64,000 nt of DNA. Origin: an uncultured Pontibacter sp. (lineage in GTDB: Bacteria > Bacteroidota > Bacteroidia > Cytophagales > Hymenobacteraceae). Below are positions 43,415 to 50,862 of the stretch, piece after piece (within the stretch, counting starts at the first letter, position 1; each line of letters starts with the position of its first letter). The notes beneath the pieces are model-generated. The model worked only from the letters and a program-made list of their open reading frames with translations, did not search any database and was not told where the DNA came from. The translations under genes and the position numbers were made by a program. The stretch lies in contig CANMMP010000003.1 of the NCBI GenBank assembly GCA_947499125.1, positions 248,001-312,000 of the forward strand, given 5' to 3'.

Positions 43415-43837
43415 ATGATAATTACCTGTTTCGAAAACGACGACGTTACCATTACTTATGACGATGAACTGCAACTTGGCAGGGCAAACGGCTATGGGTT
43501 TTTGAGTGGCGATCGTTTCAGGAAGGTAGTTATGGAAAGCCTGCGTGTAATAGATCTGTATCAACCCATCAGGTGGATAGGCGACAATCGTAAATTGCGC
43601 GCTATCCGGACAGCAGACCAGGAGTGGTTCGCTACAGAAGTCTTTCCCCGGCTCGCAGAAAGCACTATCCGCCGCAATGCAACTATAGTTTCGGAAGATG
43701 TTTTTAACAAGATGGCTGTAGAACAACTGATCAAACGGGCTGATAACCTCGGCGATATGGTTATTATGGAGTTCGACAGCGAAACAGAAGCCATTGCCTG
43801 GGTAACCGAACCAATTCAAATGCAGAATCAGGCCTAA
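43415..43837 (+). CDS. STAS/SpoIIAA-like domain protein, paralogue 2
   Basis: A 140-residue protein closely related to the preceding gene: PIRWIGDNRKLRAIRTADQEWFATEVFPRLAESTIRRNATIVSEDVFNKMAVEQLIKRADNLGDMV matches it almost residue for residue, and the tail EAIAWVTEP is equivalent. The two adjacent copies point to a tandem duplication, with sequence divergence since. Function unknown. Confidence 0.65.
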   Translation: MIITCFENDDVTITYDDELQLGRANGYGFLSGDRFRKVVMESLRVIDLYQPIRWIGDNRKLRAIRTADQEWFATEVFPRLAESTIRRNATIVSEDVFNKMAVEQLIKRADNLGDMVIMEFDSETEAIAWVTEPIQMQNQA

Positions 43838-43983
43838 GTCTCAACTTTTCTGCTCCTCTTCACTTCATTAAAGCACCTATAGTTCTTATCTCTCAAAGAG
43901 CCTGTTTTATACCTCAGTAACTGTTGCTGAATAACTATGCCCCCTGCAGTACGTACCTTTTAAAGTACTATGAGATAAAAACT

Positions 43984-44610
43984 ATGAAAAGAAACACACT
44001 TTTAATTATGCTGATCTCCGGATCGATTGTAGCATGTAACGACCCCAAGGGTGATGTAGAGAGAGATACCATGGCAGAAGCTACTGCAGATTCTGCTGTT
44101 GTTTATGATGATGAACGTGGAGAGATTGAAGCCGATGGCGTTGAAATTAAAGATATGGGCGATGATTTCTGGGCAGGTATAAACTGGGATGCCCCGGTTG
44201 TAGAAGATCCTGACCTGAAAGATACGGAAGTGGAAGCCCGTGCTGAAGCTCAATATAATATCTATAGTTTAGATGATAAACTCCTGTTCGGCACAGATAA
44301 ATCTGAGATTAGAGCAGAAGGCGAAGAAAAACTACAACAGATCGCTAATGAGCTTAAAGACCTTCCGGAGTCAGGCCCGATCCGAATATTTGGCCATGCT
44401 GATGCACGTGCAGGCAACGAGTATAACAAAGAGCTTTCTGCTGAGCGTGCCAATGCCGTAAAAGACTGGCTGCAAAACAAAGGCGGTATATCCGCTGACA
44501 GGCTATCGATAGAAGCGATGGGCGAAACCGCGCCAAGAGCCACAAACGAAACCGCCAGAGGCCGACAGCTTAACCGCCGTGTAGCTATTGTAGCTGTAAC
44601 ACAAGAGTAA
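43984..44610 (+). CDS. OmpA-family lipoprotein
   Basis: A 208-residue lipoprotein from the ATG at 43984 (LIMLISGSIVAC, lipobox near residue 18; a TTG at 43924 adds 20 residues and is less plausible). Residues about 100-200 form an OmpA-like peptidoglycan-binding domain: LFGTDKSEIRAEGEEKLQQIANELKDLPESGPIRIFGHADARAGNEYNKELSAERANAVKDWLQNKGGISADRLSIEAMGETAPRATNETARGRQLNRRVAIVAV. Likely anchored in the outer membrane and contacting peptidoglycan. A strong terminator follows at 44631-44666. Confidence 0.9.
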   Translation: MKRNTLLIMLISGSIVACNDPKGDVERDTMAEATADSAVVYDDERGEIEADGVEIKDMGDDFWAGINWDAPVVEDPDLKDTEVEARAEAQYNIYSLDDKLLFGTDKSEIRAEGEEKLQQIANELKDLPESGPIRIFGHADARAGNEYNKELSAERANAVKDWLQNKGGISADRLSIEAMGETAPRATNETARGRQLNRRVAIVAVTQE

Positions 44611-44630
44611 GTATAAAATATAGATCTGAT

Positions 44631-44666
44631 AAAAGCACCTGGGAGAGATCTCAGGTGCTTTTTGTT
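44631..44666 (+). terminator. terminator of the OmpA-like gene
   Basis: AAAAGCACCTG / CAGGTGCTTTT (44631-44641, 44652-44662) with T run; it overlaps the left end of the RAYT element. Confidence 0.9.
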
Positions 44667-44712
44667 TTATGGTTCAGACACTAGCAGGACCTGTGCACGC
44701 TGCTAGGTCTTT
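44658..44712 (+). repeat. left inverted repeat / REP-like hairpin of the RAYT element
   Basis: Inside is CTAGCAG (44681-44687) pairing with CTGCTAG (44700-44706), with GAC/GTC and a bulged A. Confidence 0.8.
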
Positions 44713-44727
44713 ACCGTATAAGGTTAG

Positions 44728-45342
44728 ATGCAAAAGTTAGCAGCACTTGAATCTGGTAAATATTACCATATTTATACCCGTGGCAATAATAAAGAAACAC
44801 TATTCAGATATCCTGATAACTACCATCTTTTTCTGCAGCTTTATAGTAAGTATTTAACACCTTATGTTGATACTTTTGCTTATTGTCTTCTGCCTAACCA
44901 TTTACACTTCTTGATAAGGATAAAGGAATCTGATGCACTAAAATGGCAAGAAGGTAAAGGCTATTCTGGTAAGCTCGTAAGTGTTGAGCGTCAATTGGCA
45001 CATCTCCTTAACTCCTATACTAAAACTATAAATAACAGATATGAAAGAGTTGGTAAGTTATTCCAGCATAGGTTTGGCAGAAAGGAAGTTACATCAGAAG
45101 CGTATTTCACGCGACTCATCTACTATATCCACTTCAACCCGCAGCATCACGGCCTTATTGATGATTTTAGTGACTGGCCTTACTCGTCTTATCAAAGTAT
45201 ACTTTCTAAAAGTAAAACCGCATTACAGCGAGAAGAAGTTTTACAATGGTTTGGAGACAGAGATTGGTATAAGAAGTTTCATGAAGAAAATTCAGCCGAC
45301 TTTGCAAGTATAACTCCACTAATAGAAGAGGACGAGCTATAA
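44728..45342 (+). CDS. REP-associated tyrosine transposase (RAYT, Y1_Tnp family)
   Basis: A 204-residue IS200/IS605-like HUH-type transposase of the RAYT class: YHIYTRGNNKETLF near the N-terminus, the HUH motif as NHLHFLI (H-x-H) near residue 58, and YYIHFNPQHHGL with the catalytic tyrosine region near residue 131. RAYTs are usually single-copy and move or disseminate REP sequences rather than themselves; here the gene lies between REP-like hairpins. Base composition is more AT-rich than neighbours. Full-length. Confidence 0.93.
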   Translation: MQKLAALESGKYYHIYTRGNNKETLFRYPDNYHLFLQLYSKYLTPYVDTFAYCLLPNHLHFLIRIKESDALKWQEGKGYSGKLVSVERQLAHLLNSYTKTINNRYERVGKLFQHRFGRKEVTSEAYFTRLIYYIHFNPQHHGLIDDFSDWPYSSYQSILSKSKTALQREEVLQWFGDRDWYKKFHEENSADFASITPLIEEDEL

Positions 45343-45396
45343 AGACCTAGCAGTGTGCGCAGCTCCTGCTAGTGTCTGAACCATAAAACAAAAAAG
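45341..45396 (-). repeat. right inverted repeat / REP-like hairpin of the RAYT element
   Basis: Reverse complement of the left end with three substitutions and one indel; contains CTAGCAG/CTGCTAG. Confidence 0.8.
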
Positions 45397-45419
45397 GGAA
45401 GCCACTCAGCCTCCCTTTT
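45386..45419 (-). terminator. terminator of nrdA
   Basis: On the reverse strand AAAAGGGA (45412-45419) pairs with TCCCTTTT (45392-45399) before a T-rich tail. It overlaps the right end of the RAYT element. Confidence 0.7.
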
Positions 45420-45441
45420 CTATTATCTATACTTTAGTTAT

Positions 45442-47820
45442 TTACGATCCGCAAGCTTCGCAAGCGTCCGGGTTATCTAAACTGCAGCTCATGTCGCTGC
45501 GATTCTGGTCCTGGTTGTAAACCGGCGACAGGGTTTCGGCGGCTTGTTTCTCTACTGTAAACTTAATGGCATCAACAGCGGCTTTAGTGCGCAGGTAATA
45601 CATACCTGTTTTCAAACCACGCTTCCACGCATGGAAGTGCATCGACGTCAGTTTACCGAAGTTCACGTTCATTACGTGCAGGTTCAGCGACTGGCTCTGG
45701 CAGATGTAAGCACCACGGTCGGCACTCATATCAATTACCGTACGCTGGCTTATCTCCCATACAGTCTTATACAGGTCTTTGATGTTCTGTGGGATGTTCG
45801 GGATATCCTGTACCGAGCCGTTGGCTGCAATAATATCCTGCTTCATCTTGTCATTCCACAGGCCAAGCGCGATAAGGTCTTTCAGCAGGTGCTTGTTCAC
45901 GATCATGAACTCACCAGAAAGCACGCGGCGCAGGTAAATGTTAGAAGTATAAGGCTCAAACGATTCGTTGTTACCTAATATCTGTGCAGTAGAAGCCGTA
46001 GGCATTGGCGCTAATAACAATGAGTTACGCACACCGTGCTCCATTACTTCCTTGCGAAGTTCTTCCCAATCCCAGCGGCCAGACTTAGGTGTTACGCCCC
46101 ACATGTCGAACTGGAACTGACCTTTTGATAAAGGAGAGCCCGGGAATGTTTCGTAAGCACCGTTTTTCTTAGCCAGGTCTTTAGAAGCTGTCATCGAAGC
46201 AAAATAGATCGTCTCGAAGATGTCTTCGTTCAGACGCTTCGCCTCTTCGCTCTCGAAAGGCATACGCAGCGCAATAAACGTATCTGCCAAACCCTGTACA
46301 CCCAAACCAATTGGTCTGTGGCGCATGTTAGAGTTTTGAGCTTCAATTACCGGGTAATAGTTTATATCAATAACCTTGTTCAGGTTAAGTGTAACGTGGT
46401 AGGTTACATCAAACAGCTTCTGATGATCGAATATCTTATGGTTGCCGTTGTCCTTTACGTAACGTGGCAGGGCCAGCGATGCAAGGTTACAAACAGCAAC
46501 TTCGTTTTCGTCGGTGTACTCCATAATTTCGGTGCACAGGTTCGAGCTCTTTATAGTTCCAAGGTTCTGCTGGTTCGATTTGCTGTTGGCAGCATCTTTA
46601 TACAGCATGTATGGCGTACCAGTTTCTATCTGCGACTCCAGGATGTGGAACCACAGATCCTGCGCTTTTACAGTTTTGCGGGCACGGCCTTCACGCTCAT
46701 ACTTTTCGTACAGGCGCTCAAAGTCTTTACCCCAGCACTCAGCAAGGCCAGGTGCTTCGTTCGGGCAGAACAGGCTCCAGTCGCCGTTCTCTTCCACACG
46801 CTTCATGAACAGGTCTGGCGTCCACATGGCATAGAACAGATCACGAGCACGGTTCTCTTCTTTACCGTGGTTCTTCTTCAGATCCAGGAAGTCAAAGATA
46901 TCGGCATGCCATGGCTCCAGGTAAATAGCGAAAGCGCCTTTACGCTTGCCACCACCCTGGTCTACATAACGGGCAGTGTCGTTAAACACCTTCAGCATTG
47001 GTATGATACCGTTAGATGTACCGTTTGTGCCTTTAATGTAAGAACCTGTAGCACGTACGTTATGGATGCTCAGACCAATACCGCCAGCACTCTGCGATAT
47101 CTGAGCGCATTGCTTCAGCGTATCGTAAATGCCTGGTATGCTGTCGTCCTTCATAGCAAGCAGGAAGCAGGATGATAGTTGTGGTTTTGGAGTGCCAGCG
47201 TTAAATAAGGTTGGAGTTGCATGTGTAAACCACTTCTCCGACATCAGGTTGTATGTCTCGATAGCAGACTCAATATCTTCTTTGTGTATACCAACCGCTA
47301 CACGCATCAGCATGTGCTGCGGGCGTTCTACTATTTTGCCATCTAAACGCAGTAAATAAGAACGTTCCAGTGTTTTGTAACCGAAGTAGTCGTAGTTATA
47401 GTCGCGGTCGTAAATTATAGTTGAGTCGAGGGTGGCCGCATTTTTACGGATGATCTCATATACATCTTTAGAAAGTAGCGATGCATTTTCACCGGTCTTA
47501 GGATCGGTGTAAGTATACAGGCGCTTCATGGTGTTGGAGAACGACTTGCTGGTAACCTTGTGCAGGTTCGAAATAGCAATACGCGCTGCCAGTACGGCAT
47601 AATCCGGGTGCTTGGTTGTAAGCGAGGCGGCAGTTTCAGCGGCCAGGTTATCAAGCTCAACGGTAGTTACGCCATCATAAATACCATCAATTACCTTTTT
47701 GGCAACTTCAATCGGCGATACATAGTCAGCATGTAAGCCATAGCACAGCTTCTCGATGCGAGCTGTGATCTTGTCGAATTTAACGGATTCGCGGCGGCCG
47801 TCTCTTTTAACTACTAACAT
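45442..47820 (-). CDS. nrdA: ribonucleoside-diphosphate reductase alpha subunit (class Ia)
   Basis: Catalytic subunit that reduces NDPs to dNDPs. 792 residues from the ATG at 47818-47820 (an open TTG at 47832 is less likely). N-terminal ATP-cone ([29 protein letters not shown]); active-site blocks [46 protein letters not shown] (catalytic Cys/Glu) and [16 protein letters not shown] with the Tyr pair of the radical pathway; C-terminal [14 protein letters not shown] carrying the redox-active Cys pair. Transcribed after nrdB in the same direction, 352 bases apart, with a hairpin (48108-48153) between. Confidence 0.97.
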   Translation of the reverse strand: MLVVKRDGRRESVKFDKITARIEKLCYGLHADYVSPIEVAKKVIDGIYDGVTTVELDNLAAETAASLTTKHPDYAVLAARIAISNLHKVTSKSFSNTMKRLYTYTDPKTGENASLLSKDVYEIIRKNAATLDSTIIYDRDYNYDYFGYKTLERSYLLRLDGKIVERPQHMLMRVAVGIHKEDIESAIETYNLMSEKWFTHATPTLFNAGTPKPQLSSCFLLAMKDDSIPGIYDTLKQCAQISQSAGGIGLSIHNVRATGSYIKGTNGTSNGIIPMLKVFNDTARYVDQGGGKRKGAFAIYLEPWHADIFDFLDLKKNHGKEENRARDLFYAMWTPDLFMKRVEENGDWSLFCPNEAPGLAECWGKDFERLYEKYEREGRARKTVKAQDLWFHILESQIETGTPYMLYKDAANSKSNQQNLGTIKSSNLCTEIMEYTDENEVAVCNLASLALPRYVKDNGNHKIFDHQKLFDVTYHVTLNLNKVIDINYYPVIEAQNSNMRHRPIGLGVQGLADTFIALRMPFESEEAKRLNEDIFETIYFASMTASKDLAKKNGAYETFPGSPLSKGQFQFDMWGVTPKSGRWDWEELRKEVMEHGVRNSLLLAPMPTASTAQILGNNESFEPYTSNIYLRRVLSGEFMIVNKHLLKDLIALGLWNDKMKQDIIAANGSVQDIPNIPQNIKDLYKTVWEISQRTVIDMSADRGAYICQSQSLNLHVMNVNFGKLTSMHFHAWKRGLKTGMYYLRTKAAVDAIKFTVEKQAAETLSPVYNQDQNRSDMSCSLDNPDACEACGS

Positions 47821-48172
47821 AGCGGTATACAATTAGCGGGATTCAAAAGCCCGGTTATTAAAAAGATATAGTTAAATGCCTCTGCCAGAGCAGAAAGTAT
47901 TAAATATTTAAAGTATAAGATACAGTCAGCTAATACGCGGAATGGTATAAGCCGTTGTAATACAATAGTTTATAGGTAAAGCTAAATGCTTTTACTATAT
48001 AGTGGAGAAGAGTATCCCCTTTGATGGCTAAAAGGCCAGCTTAGATACCGGTGCAGGGTTGCGGTCGCCTCTATACTTCAGCTACTGCCCGGTAAGTTGT
48101 GTAAGAGTATTTAAGTGGCTTCGGGAGCGTTGATCTCCTTCGCCACTTAAATATAGTTGGTTTCTGATATTA
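47821..48172. other. spacer between nrdB and nrdA
   Basis: 352 bases with no credible gene. It holds the inverted repeat at 48108-48153 and several copies of the local words AAGTATA and CTATA. No clear TAnnTTTG box on the reverse strand was found for nrdA. Confidence 0.4.
48108..48153 (-). terminator. hairpin after nrdB (probable terminator or attenuator)
   Basis: TATTTAAGTGGC (48108-48119) pairs exactly with GCCACTTAAATA (48142-48153). It lacks a clean T-tract on the reverse strand, so it might instead stabilise the nrdB 3' end. Confidence 0.5.
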
Positions 48173-49132
48173 TTAAAAGTCTTCGTCCATCGAAAAGACA
48201 TTTTTATCGGAGCCACCCAGTACGCCGGCTTTCTGGTATTCGCCAACGCGTTTCTCGAAGAAGTTTGTCTTGCCCTGAAGCGAGATCATTTCCATAAAGT
48301 CGAATGGGTTGGTAGCATTGTATACTTTGCCATAACCAAGGGCTATTAACAGGCGGTCGGCTACAAACTCGATATACTGGCTCATCAACTTTGCATTCAT
48401 CCCGATCAGATCAACCGGCAATGCATCTGTTACAAACTCCTGCTCTATCGTTACGGCATCCTTTATAATGTCGTGCACACGGCTTTCAGGCAGTTTGTTT
48501 TCCAGCATGGAGTATAGCAGGCAGGCAAAATCGCAGTGCAGGCCTTCGTCGCGGCTGATAAGCTCGTTAGAGAAAGTTAAGCCTGGCATTAAACCACGCT
48601 TCTTCATCCAGAAAATAGAGCAGAAAGAACCTGAGAAGAAAATGCCTTCCACGGCAGCAAAAGCGATCAAACGCTCAGTAAAGTTTTCGCTTTCTATCCA
48701 CTTAAGCGCCCATTCGCCTTTCTTTTTAACAGCAGGCACATTGTCGAGCGCGTTAAACAGGTAGTCTTTCTCGCTTTGCTTTTTAATATAAGTATCGATC
48801 AGGAGCGAATACGTTTCGGCATGTATGTTCTCCATCATGATCTGGAAACCATAAAAGCAACGCGCTTCCGGAATCTGTACTTCGTTCATGAAGTTTACAG
48901 CCAGGTTTTCGTTAACGATACCATCTGATGCTGCAAAGAAAGCAAGTACGTGGCTGATAAAGTGACGCTCGCCGTCGTTCAGGTTTTCCCAGTCTTTCAG
49001 GTCCTGGCTCAGGTCTATCTCTTCCGCTGTCCAGAAGCTGGCTTCAGCCTGTTTGTACATCTGCCATACCTTGTCGTGCTGTATCGGGAATAGAACAAAG
49101 CGGTTAGGGTTCTCTTTCAGTATTGGCTCCAT
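48173..49132 (-). CDS. nrdB: ribonucleoside-diphosphate reductase beta subunit (class Ia)
   Basis: Diiron-tyrosyl radical subunit, 319 residues. Ligand and radical positions are visible: first Asp in [13 protein letters not shown], the Glu/His pair and radical Tyr in [17 protein letters not shown] (E-x-x-H-x-x-x-Y), and later [17 protein letters not shown] (E-x-x-H). The C-terminus ends FSMDEDF, the tail that docks into NrdA. The retained Tyr shows a standard class Ia enzyme rather than a Mn-only (Ic) form. A -7 box lies at 49250-49257 and DnaA boxes lie further upstream. Confidence 0.97.
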   Translation of the reverse strand: MEPILKENPNRFVLFPIQHDKVWQMYKQAEASFWTAEEIDLSQDLKDWENLNDGERHFISHVLAFFAASDGIVNENLAVNFMNEVQIPEARCFYGFQIMMENIHAETYSLLIDTYIKKQSEKDYLFNALDNVPAVKKKGEWALKWIESENFTERLIAFAAVEGIFFSGSFCSIFWMKKRGLMPGLTFSNELISRDEGLHCDFACLLYSMLENKLPESRVHDIIKDAVTIEQEFVTDALPVDLIGMNAKLMSQYIEFVADRLLIALGYGKVYNATNPFDFMEMISLQGKTNFFEKRVGEYQKAGVLGGSDKNVFSMDEDF

Positions 49133-49249
49133 AATCTTGTAATTAATGTTTTATTGTTTGAAGGGGTAAGCTGTTTAGCTTAGAAAACACCCCGATTAAA
49201 TTTTAGTTTTGAGCGTCGGCCTGTGCGTTGCCCATAAACATCGTGACTT

Positions 49250-49257
49250 CAAATATA
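49250..49257 (-). promoter_or_regulatory. -7 promoter box of the nrdB-nrdA unit
   Basis: TATATTTG on the reverse strand, exact match, about 118 bases before the nrdB ATG. A -33 element is unclear. Confidence 0.45.
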
Positions 49258-49296
49258 GAGAATTGAACTTGAAACTTGGGGCTAAAGTTGTTCAAT

Positions 49297-49305
49297 TTAT
49301 ACACA
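49297..49305 (+). promoter_or_regulatory. DnaA box (TTATACACA)
   Basis: Matches TTATNCACA exactly; about 40 bases upstream of the nrdB -7 box. Confidence 0.5.
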
Positions 49306-49353
49306 AATGTTTAAGTTGTTGGTGCTGTGTAAGTTGTGTTAAAATTCACACTG

Positions 49354-49362
49354 TTATGCACA
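49354..49362 (+). promoter_or_regulatory. DnaA box (TTATGCACA)
   Basis: Matches TTATNCACA exactly; about 97 bases upstream of the nrdB -7 box. Confidence 0.45.
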
Positions 49363-49655
49363 TAGCTAAAATGTCTGATCAGTATATCTTCATATTACTA
49401 TATAAACATTAATGTTGTGTTAAGTGCAATAAAAACGGAATAGTAAGTGGGTTTGAGGCGATTGGCTATACTTTGGGAGTGTTAGAGTGCAAAATCAAGG
49501 AGGTAAATATGATTTATGGCATCAGGTTAATGCAATGCTATAGTTAAGTGTGTGCAAAATTGTGGAAAACTCTATTTGATGCAACGCGCTGTATAGTATG
49601 TGGTTAGGCGGTTTTTTACAGGGTTGTTAAAATTGGTTTGTGAATTTCAACACCG

Positions 49656-49677
49656 TTATCCACAATTGTGTGGATAG
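49656..49677. promoter_or_regulatory. inverted DnaA box pair upstream of rplU
   Basis: TTATCCACA (49656-49664) and TGTGGATAG (49669-49677) in inverted orientation with a 4-base gap; the first is a perfect consensus box, the second has one mismatch. Confidence 0.6.
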
Positions 49678-49712
49678 CAGATTGAAATTCAGGATATTTT
49701 AAAGTATAACTG

Positions 49713-49744
49713 TTTGCAAAATTGAAATTAGTGCCGTACTTTTG
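49713..49744 (+). promoter_or_regulatory. promoter of rplU-rpmA
   Basis: -33 TTTG (49713-49716), 20-base spacer, perfect -7 box TACTTTTG (49737-49744). The ATG is 31 bases downstream. The inverted DnaA pair ends 36 bases before the -33. Confidence 0.7.
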
Positions 49745-49775
49745 CAGACTAAATTTTAAACATACATTGAAGCTG

Positions 49776-50084
49776 ATGTACGCAATTGTAGAAATCGCAG
49801 GTCAACAGACCAAAGTAGAGAGCGGTAAGTTCATCTACGCTAACAAGCTTTCCGGCAATGAAGGTGACGCCGTTGAGTTCGCCAATGTTCTTCTTACAGA
49901 TGATAACGGTACACTAACCGTTGGTGCTCCATTCGTAAGCGGTGTTAAAGTGGTTGGTAAAATCCTTGGCAACGTGAGAGGCGAGAAAATCCGCATTTTC
50001 AAGAAGAAGAGAAGAAAAGGGTATAGAAAGTCTAGAGGACATCGTTCTGACTATACTAAAGTTCTGATCGAGAGCATTGGATAA
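49776..50084 (+). CDS. rplU: 50S ribosomal protein L21
   Basis: Ribosomal large-subunit protein that contacts 23S rRNA near L20. 102 residues from the ATG at 49776 (the longer frame starting at TTG 49722 overlaps the promoter). Family features: MYAIVEIAGQQTKVESGKFIYANKL, GAPFVSGVKVVGKILGNVRGEKIRIFKKKRRKGYRKSRGHRSDYTKVLIESI, with the basic RRKGYRKSRGHR motif. Transcribed with rpmA (64-base gap) from the promoter at 49713. Confidence 0.97.
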   Translation: MYAIVEIAGQQTKVESGKFIYANKLSGNEGDAVEFANVLLTDDNGTLTVGAPFVSGVKVVGKILGNVRGEKIRIFKKKRRKGYRKSRGHRSDYTKVLIESIG

Positions 50085-50148
50085 GCAGTAAGAGGAAATT
50101 TATCGTAGAACCATTTCGGGCCCAGGCCTGAGTTAATAGTAAAATAAA

Positions 50149-50421
50149 ATGGCACACAAAAAAGGAGCTGGTAGTTCTAACAACGGTCGCGAGTCGCACT
50201 CTAAACGACTTGGCGTTAAGATCTATGGTGGCCAGGATATCATCGCTGGTAACATCATTGTAAGACAAAGAGGTACAGCACACCACCCAAGCAAAAACGT
50301 AGGTATGGGCAAAGACCACACCCTGTTTGCACTTGTTGATGGCGTTGTAGAATTCAGAAAAGGTAAGAAGAACCGTTCTTACGTATCTGTAGTACCTGCT
50401 GCAGTAGAAGCTGAGGCTTAA
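50149..50421 (+). CDS. rpmA: 50S ribosomal protein L27
   Basis: 90-residue ribosomal protein whose N-terminus reaches the peptidyl-transferase centre. [69 protein letters not shown] matches L27; the [15 protein letters not shown]-terminus is uncleaved here, with no extension of the kind processed in Firmicutes. Second gene of the rplU operon, ended by a strong terminator at 50445. Confidence 0.97.
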   Translation: MAHKKGAGSSNNGRESHSKRLGVKIYGGQDIIAGNIIVRQRGTAHHPSKNVGMGKDHTLFALVDGVVEFRKGKKNRSYVSVVPAAVEAEA

Positions 50422-50444
50422 TTCTGCTTGCTGTAAAAGCATTG

Positions 50445-50476
50445 AAAGGGATACCGTCAGGTATCCCTTTTTTATT
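50445..50476 (+). terminator. terminator of the rplU-rpmA operon
   Basis: AAAGGGATACC / GGTATCCCTTT (50445-50455, 50460-50470) followed by a T run. Confidence 0.92.
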
Positions 50477-50560
50477 TTATTTAACTATAAACTATAGCCG
50501 CTTGCTAACGTATAGTATAAGTAGAAGAGTTATAGTTAATTACAATTAAACTCTTTTAGG

Positions 50561-50586
50561 AAAGGGACACTTTATGTGTCCTTTTC
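50561..50586 (+). terminator. second terminator-like hairpin before metH
   Basis: AAAGGGACAC (50561-50570) pairs with GTGTCCTTTT (50576-50585); possibly a backup terminator for rpmA. Confidence 0.5.
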
Positions 50587-50682
50587 TGTTATACAGCCTT
50601 TTCGCTAAGTTTCTCTAATTATAGTTATATACTAATGCAACATAATTGTGGCTTTTTGCGGATATGTATAGTAACTTGCCAT

Positions 50683-50790
50683 TTCTTATCAAGAAAGACT
50701 GAGGGATAGGGCCCGATGATGTCTTAGCAACCATGTATAAAGCTTGGTGCTAACTCCCTCCTGGTGCAACTGCAGCCAGGGAAGATAAGA
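50683..50790 (+). ncRNA. SAM-I riboswitch (S-box) upstream of metH
   Basis: Classical S-box core: P1 strand TCTTATC (50684-50690) pairs with GATAAGA (50783-50789); conserved AGACTGAGGGATAGGGCCCGATGATGTC... then CTTAGCAACC, with the GGGCCCGATGA and GCAACC blocks of SAM-I aptamers; P2/P3 arms follow (TGGTGCAACTGCAGCCAGGGAAG closes). It binds SAM and lies 73 bases before metH. The P1 5' arm (CTTATCAAGAA, 50685-50695) is also complementary to 50817-50827, which suggests strand exchange. Confidence 0.9.
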
Positions 50791-50816
50791 TTGCTCCTGC
50801 CTCATCCCAGGTGTCC

Positions 50817-50849
50817 TTCTTGATAAGCTGTTTGAAAGTTCATCAAGAA
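50817..50849 (+). promoter_or_regulatory. candidate riboswitch expression hairpin before metH
   Basis: TTCTTGAT (50817-50824) can pair with ATCAAGAA (50842-50849), 13 bases before the metH ATG. The same arm can pair with the riboswitch P1 strand. No T-tract follows, so control at translation is likelier than termination. Confidence 0.5.
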
Positions 50850-50862
50850 AAAGATACCAGCC

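Larger units (their letters stand above)
44658..45396 (+). mobile_element. RAYT element with REP-like inverted ends
   Basis: A 739-bp element comprising a tyrosine transposase gene flanked by inverted repeats of 55 and 56 bases (44658-44712 and 45341-45396), differing by about three substitutions and one indel. Each end holds a hairpin: GAC-CTAGCAG paired with CTGCTAG-GTC with a bulged base, the usual form of REP sequences. The stop codon (45340-45342) overlaps the right repeat. No target-site duplication was recognised. Confidence 0.85.
49133..49775. other. nrdB-rplU intergenic region with a DnaA-box cluster
   Basis: A 643-base AT-rich region between divergent genes. It holds DnaA-box matches TTATACACA (49297-49305), TTATGCACA (49354-49362), TTATCCACA (49656-49664) and CTATCCACA on the reverse strand (49669-49677), the last two as an inverted pair, plus weaker TTTTGCACA and TTTTCCACA on the reverse strand (49551-49569). 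A 12-codon ORF with a strong SD lies at 49497-49547. No larger gene is credible. Confidence 0.6.

Noticed and set aside
44658..45396. Reading the RAYT element as an IS200/IS605 insertion sequence
   Set aside because: Typical members lack long inverted ends and often carry a TnpB gene; here there are symmetrical REP-like ends and only one gene.
46318..47175. Long plus-strand ORF (285 residues) antisense to nrdA
   Set aside because: nrdA has full-length, strongly conserved motifs in the opposite strand; the antisense frame has no family resemblance and is a shadow of its codon usage.
49209..49412. 67-residue ORF in the nrdB upstream region
   Set aside because: Cys/Tyr-rich shadow with no start signal, overlapping DnaA boxes and the nrdB promoter region.
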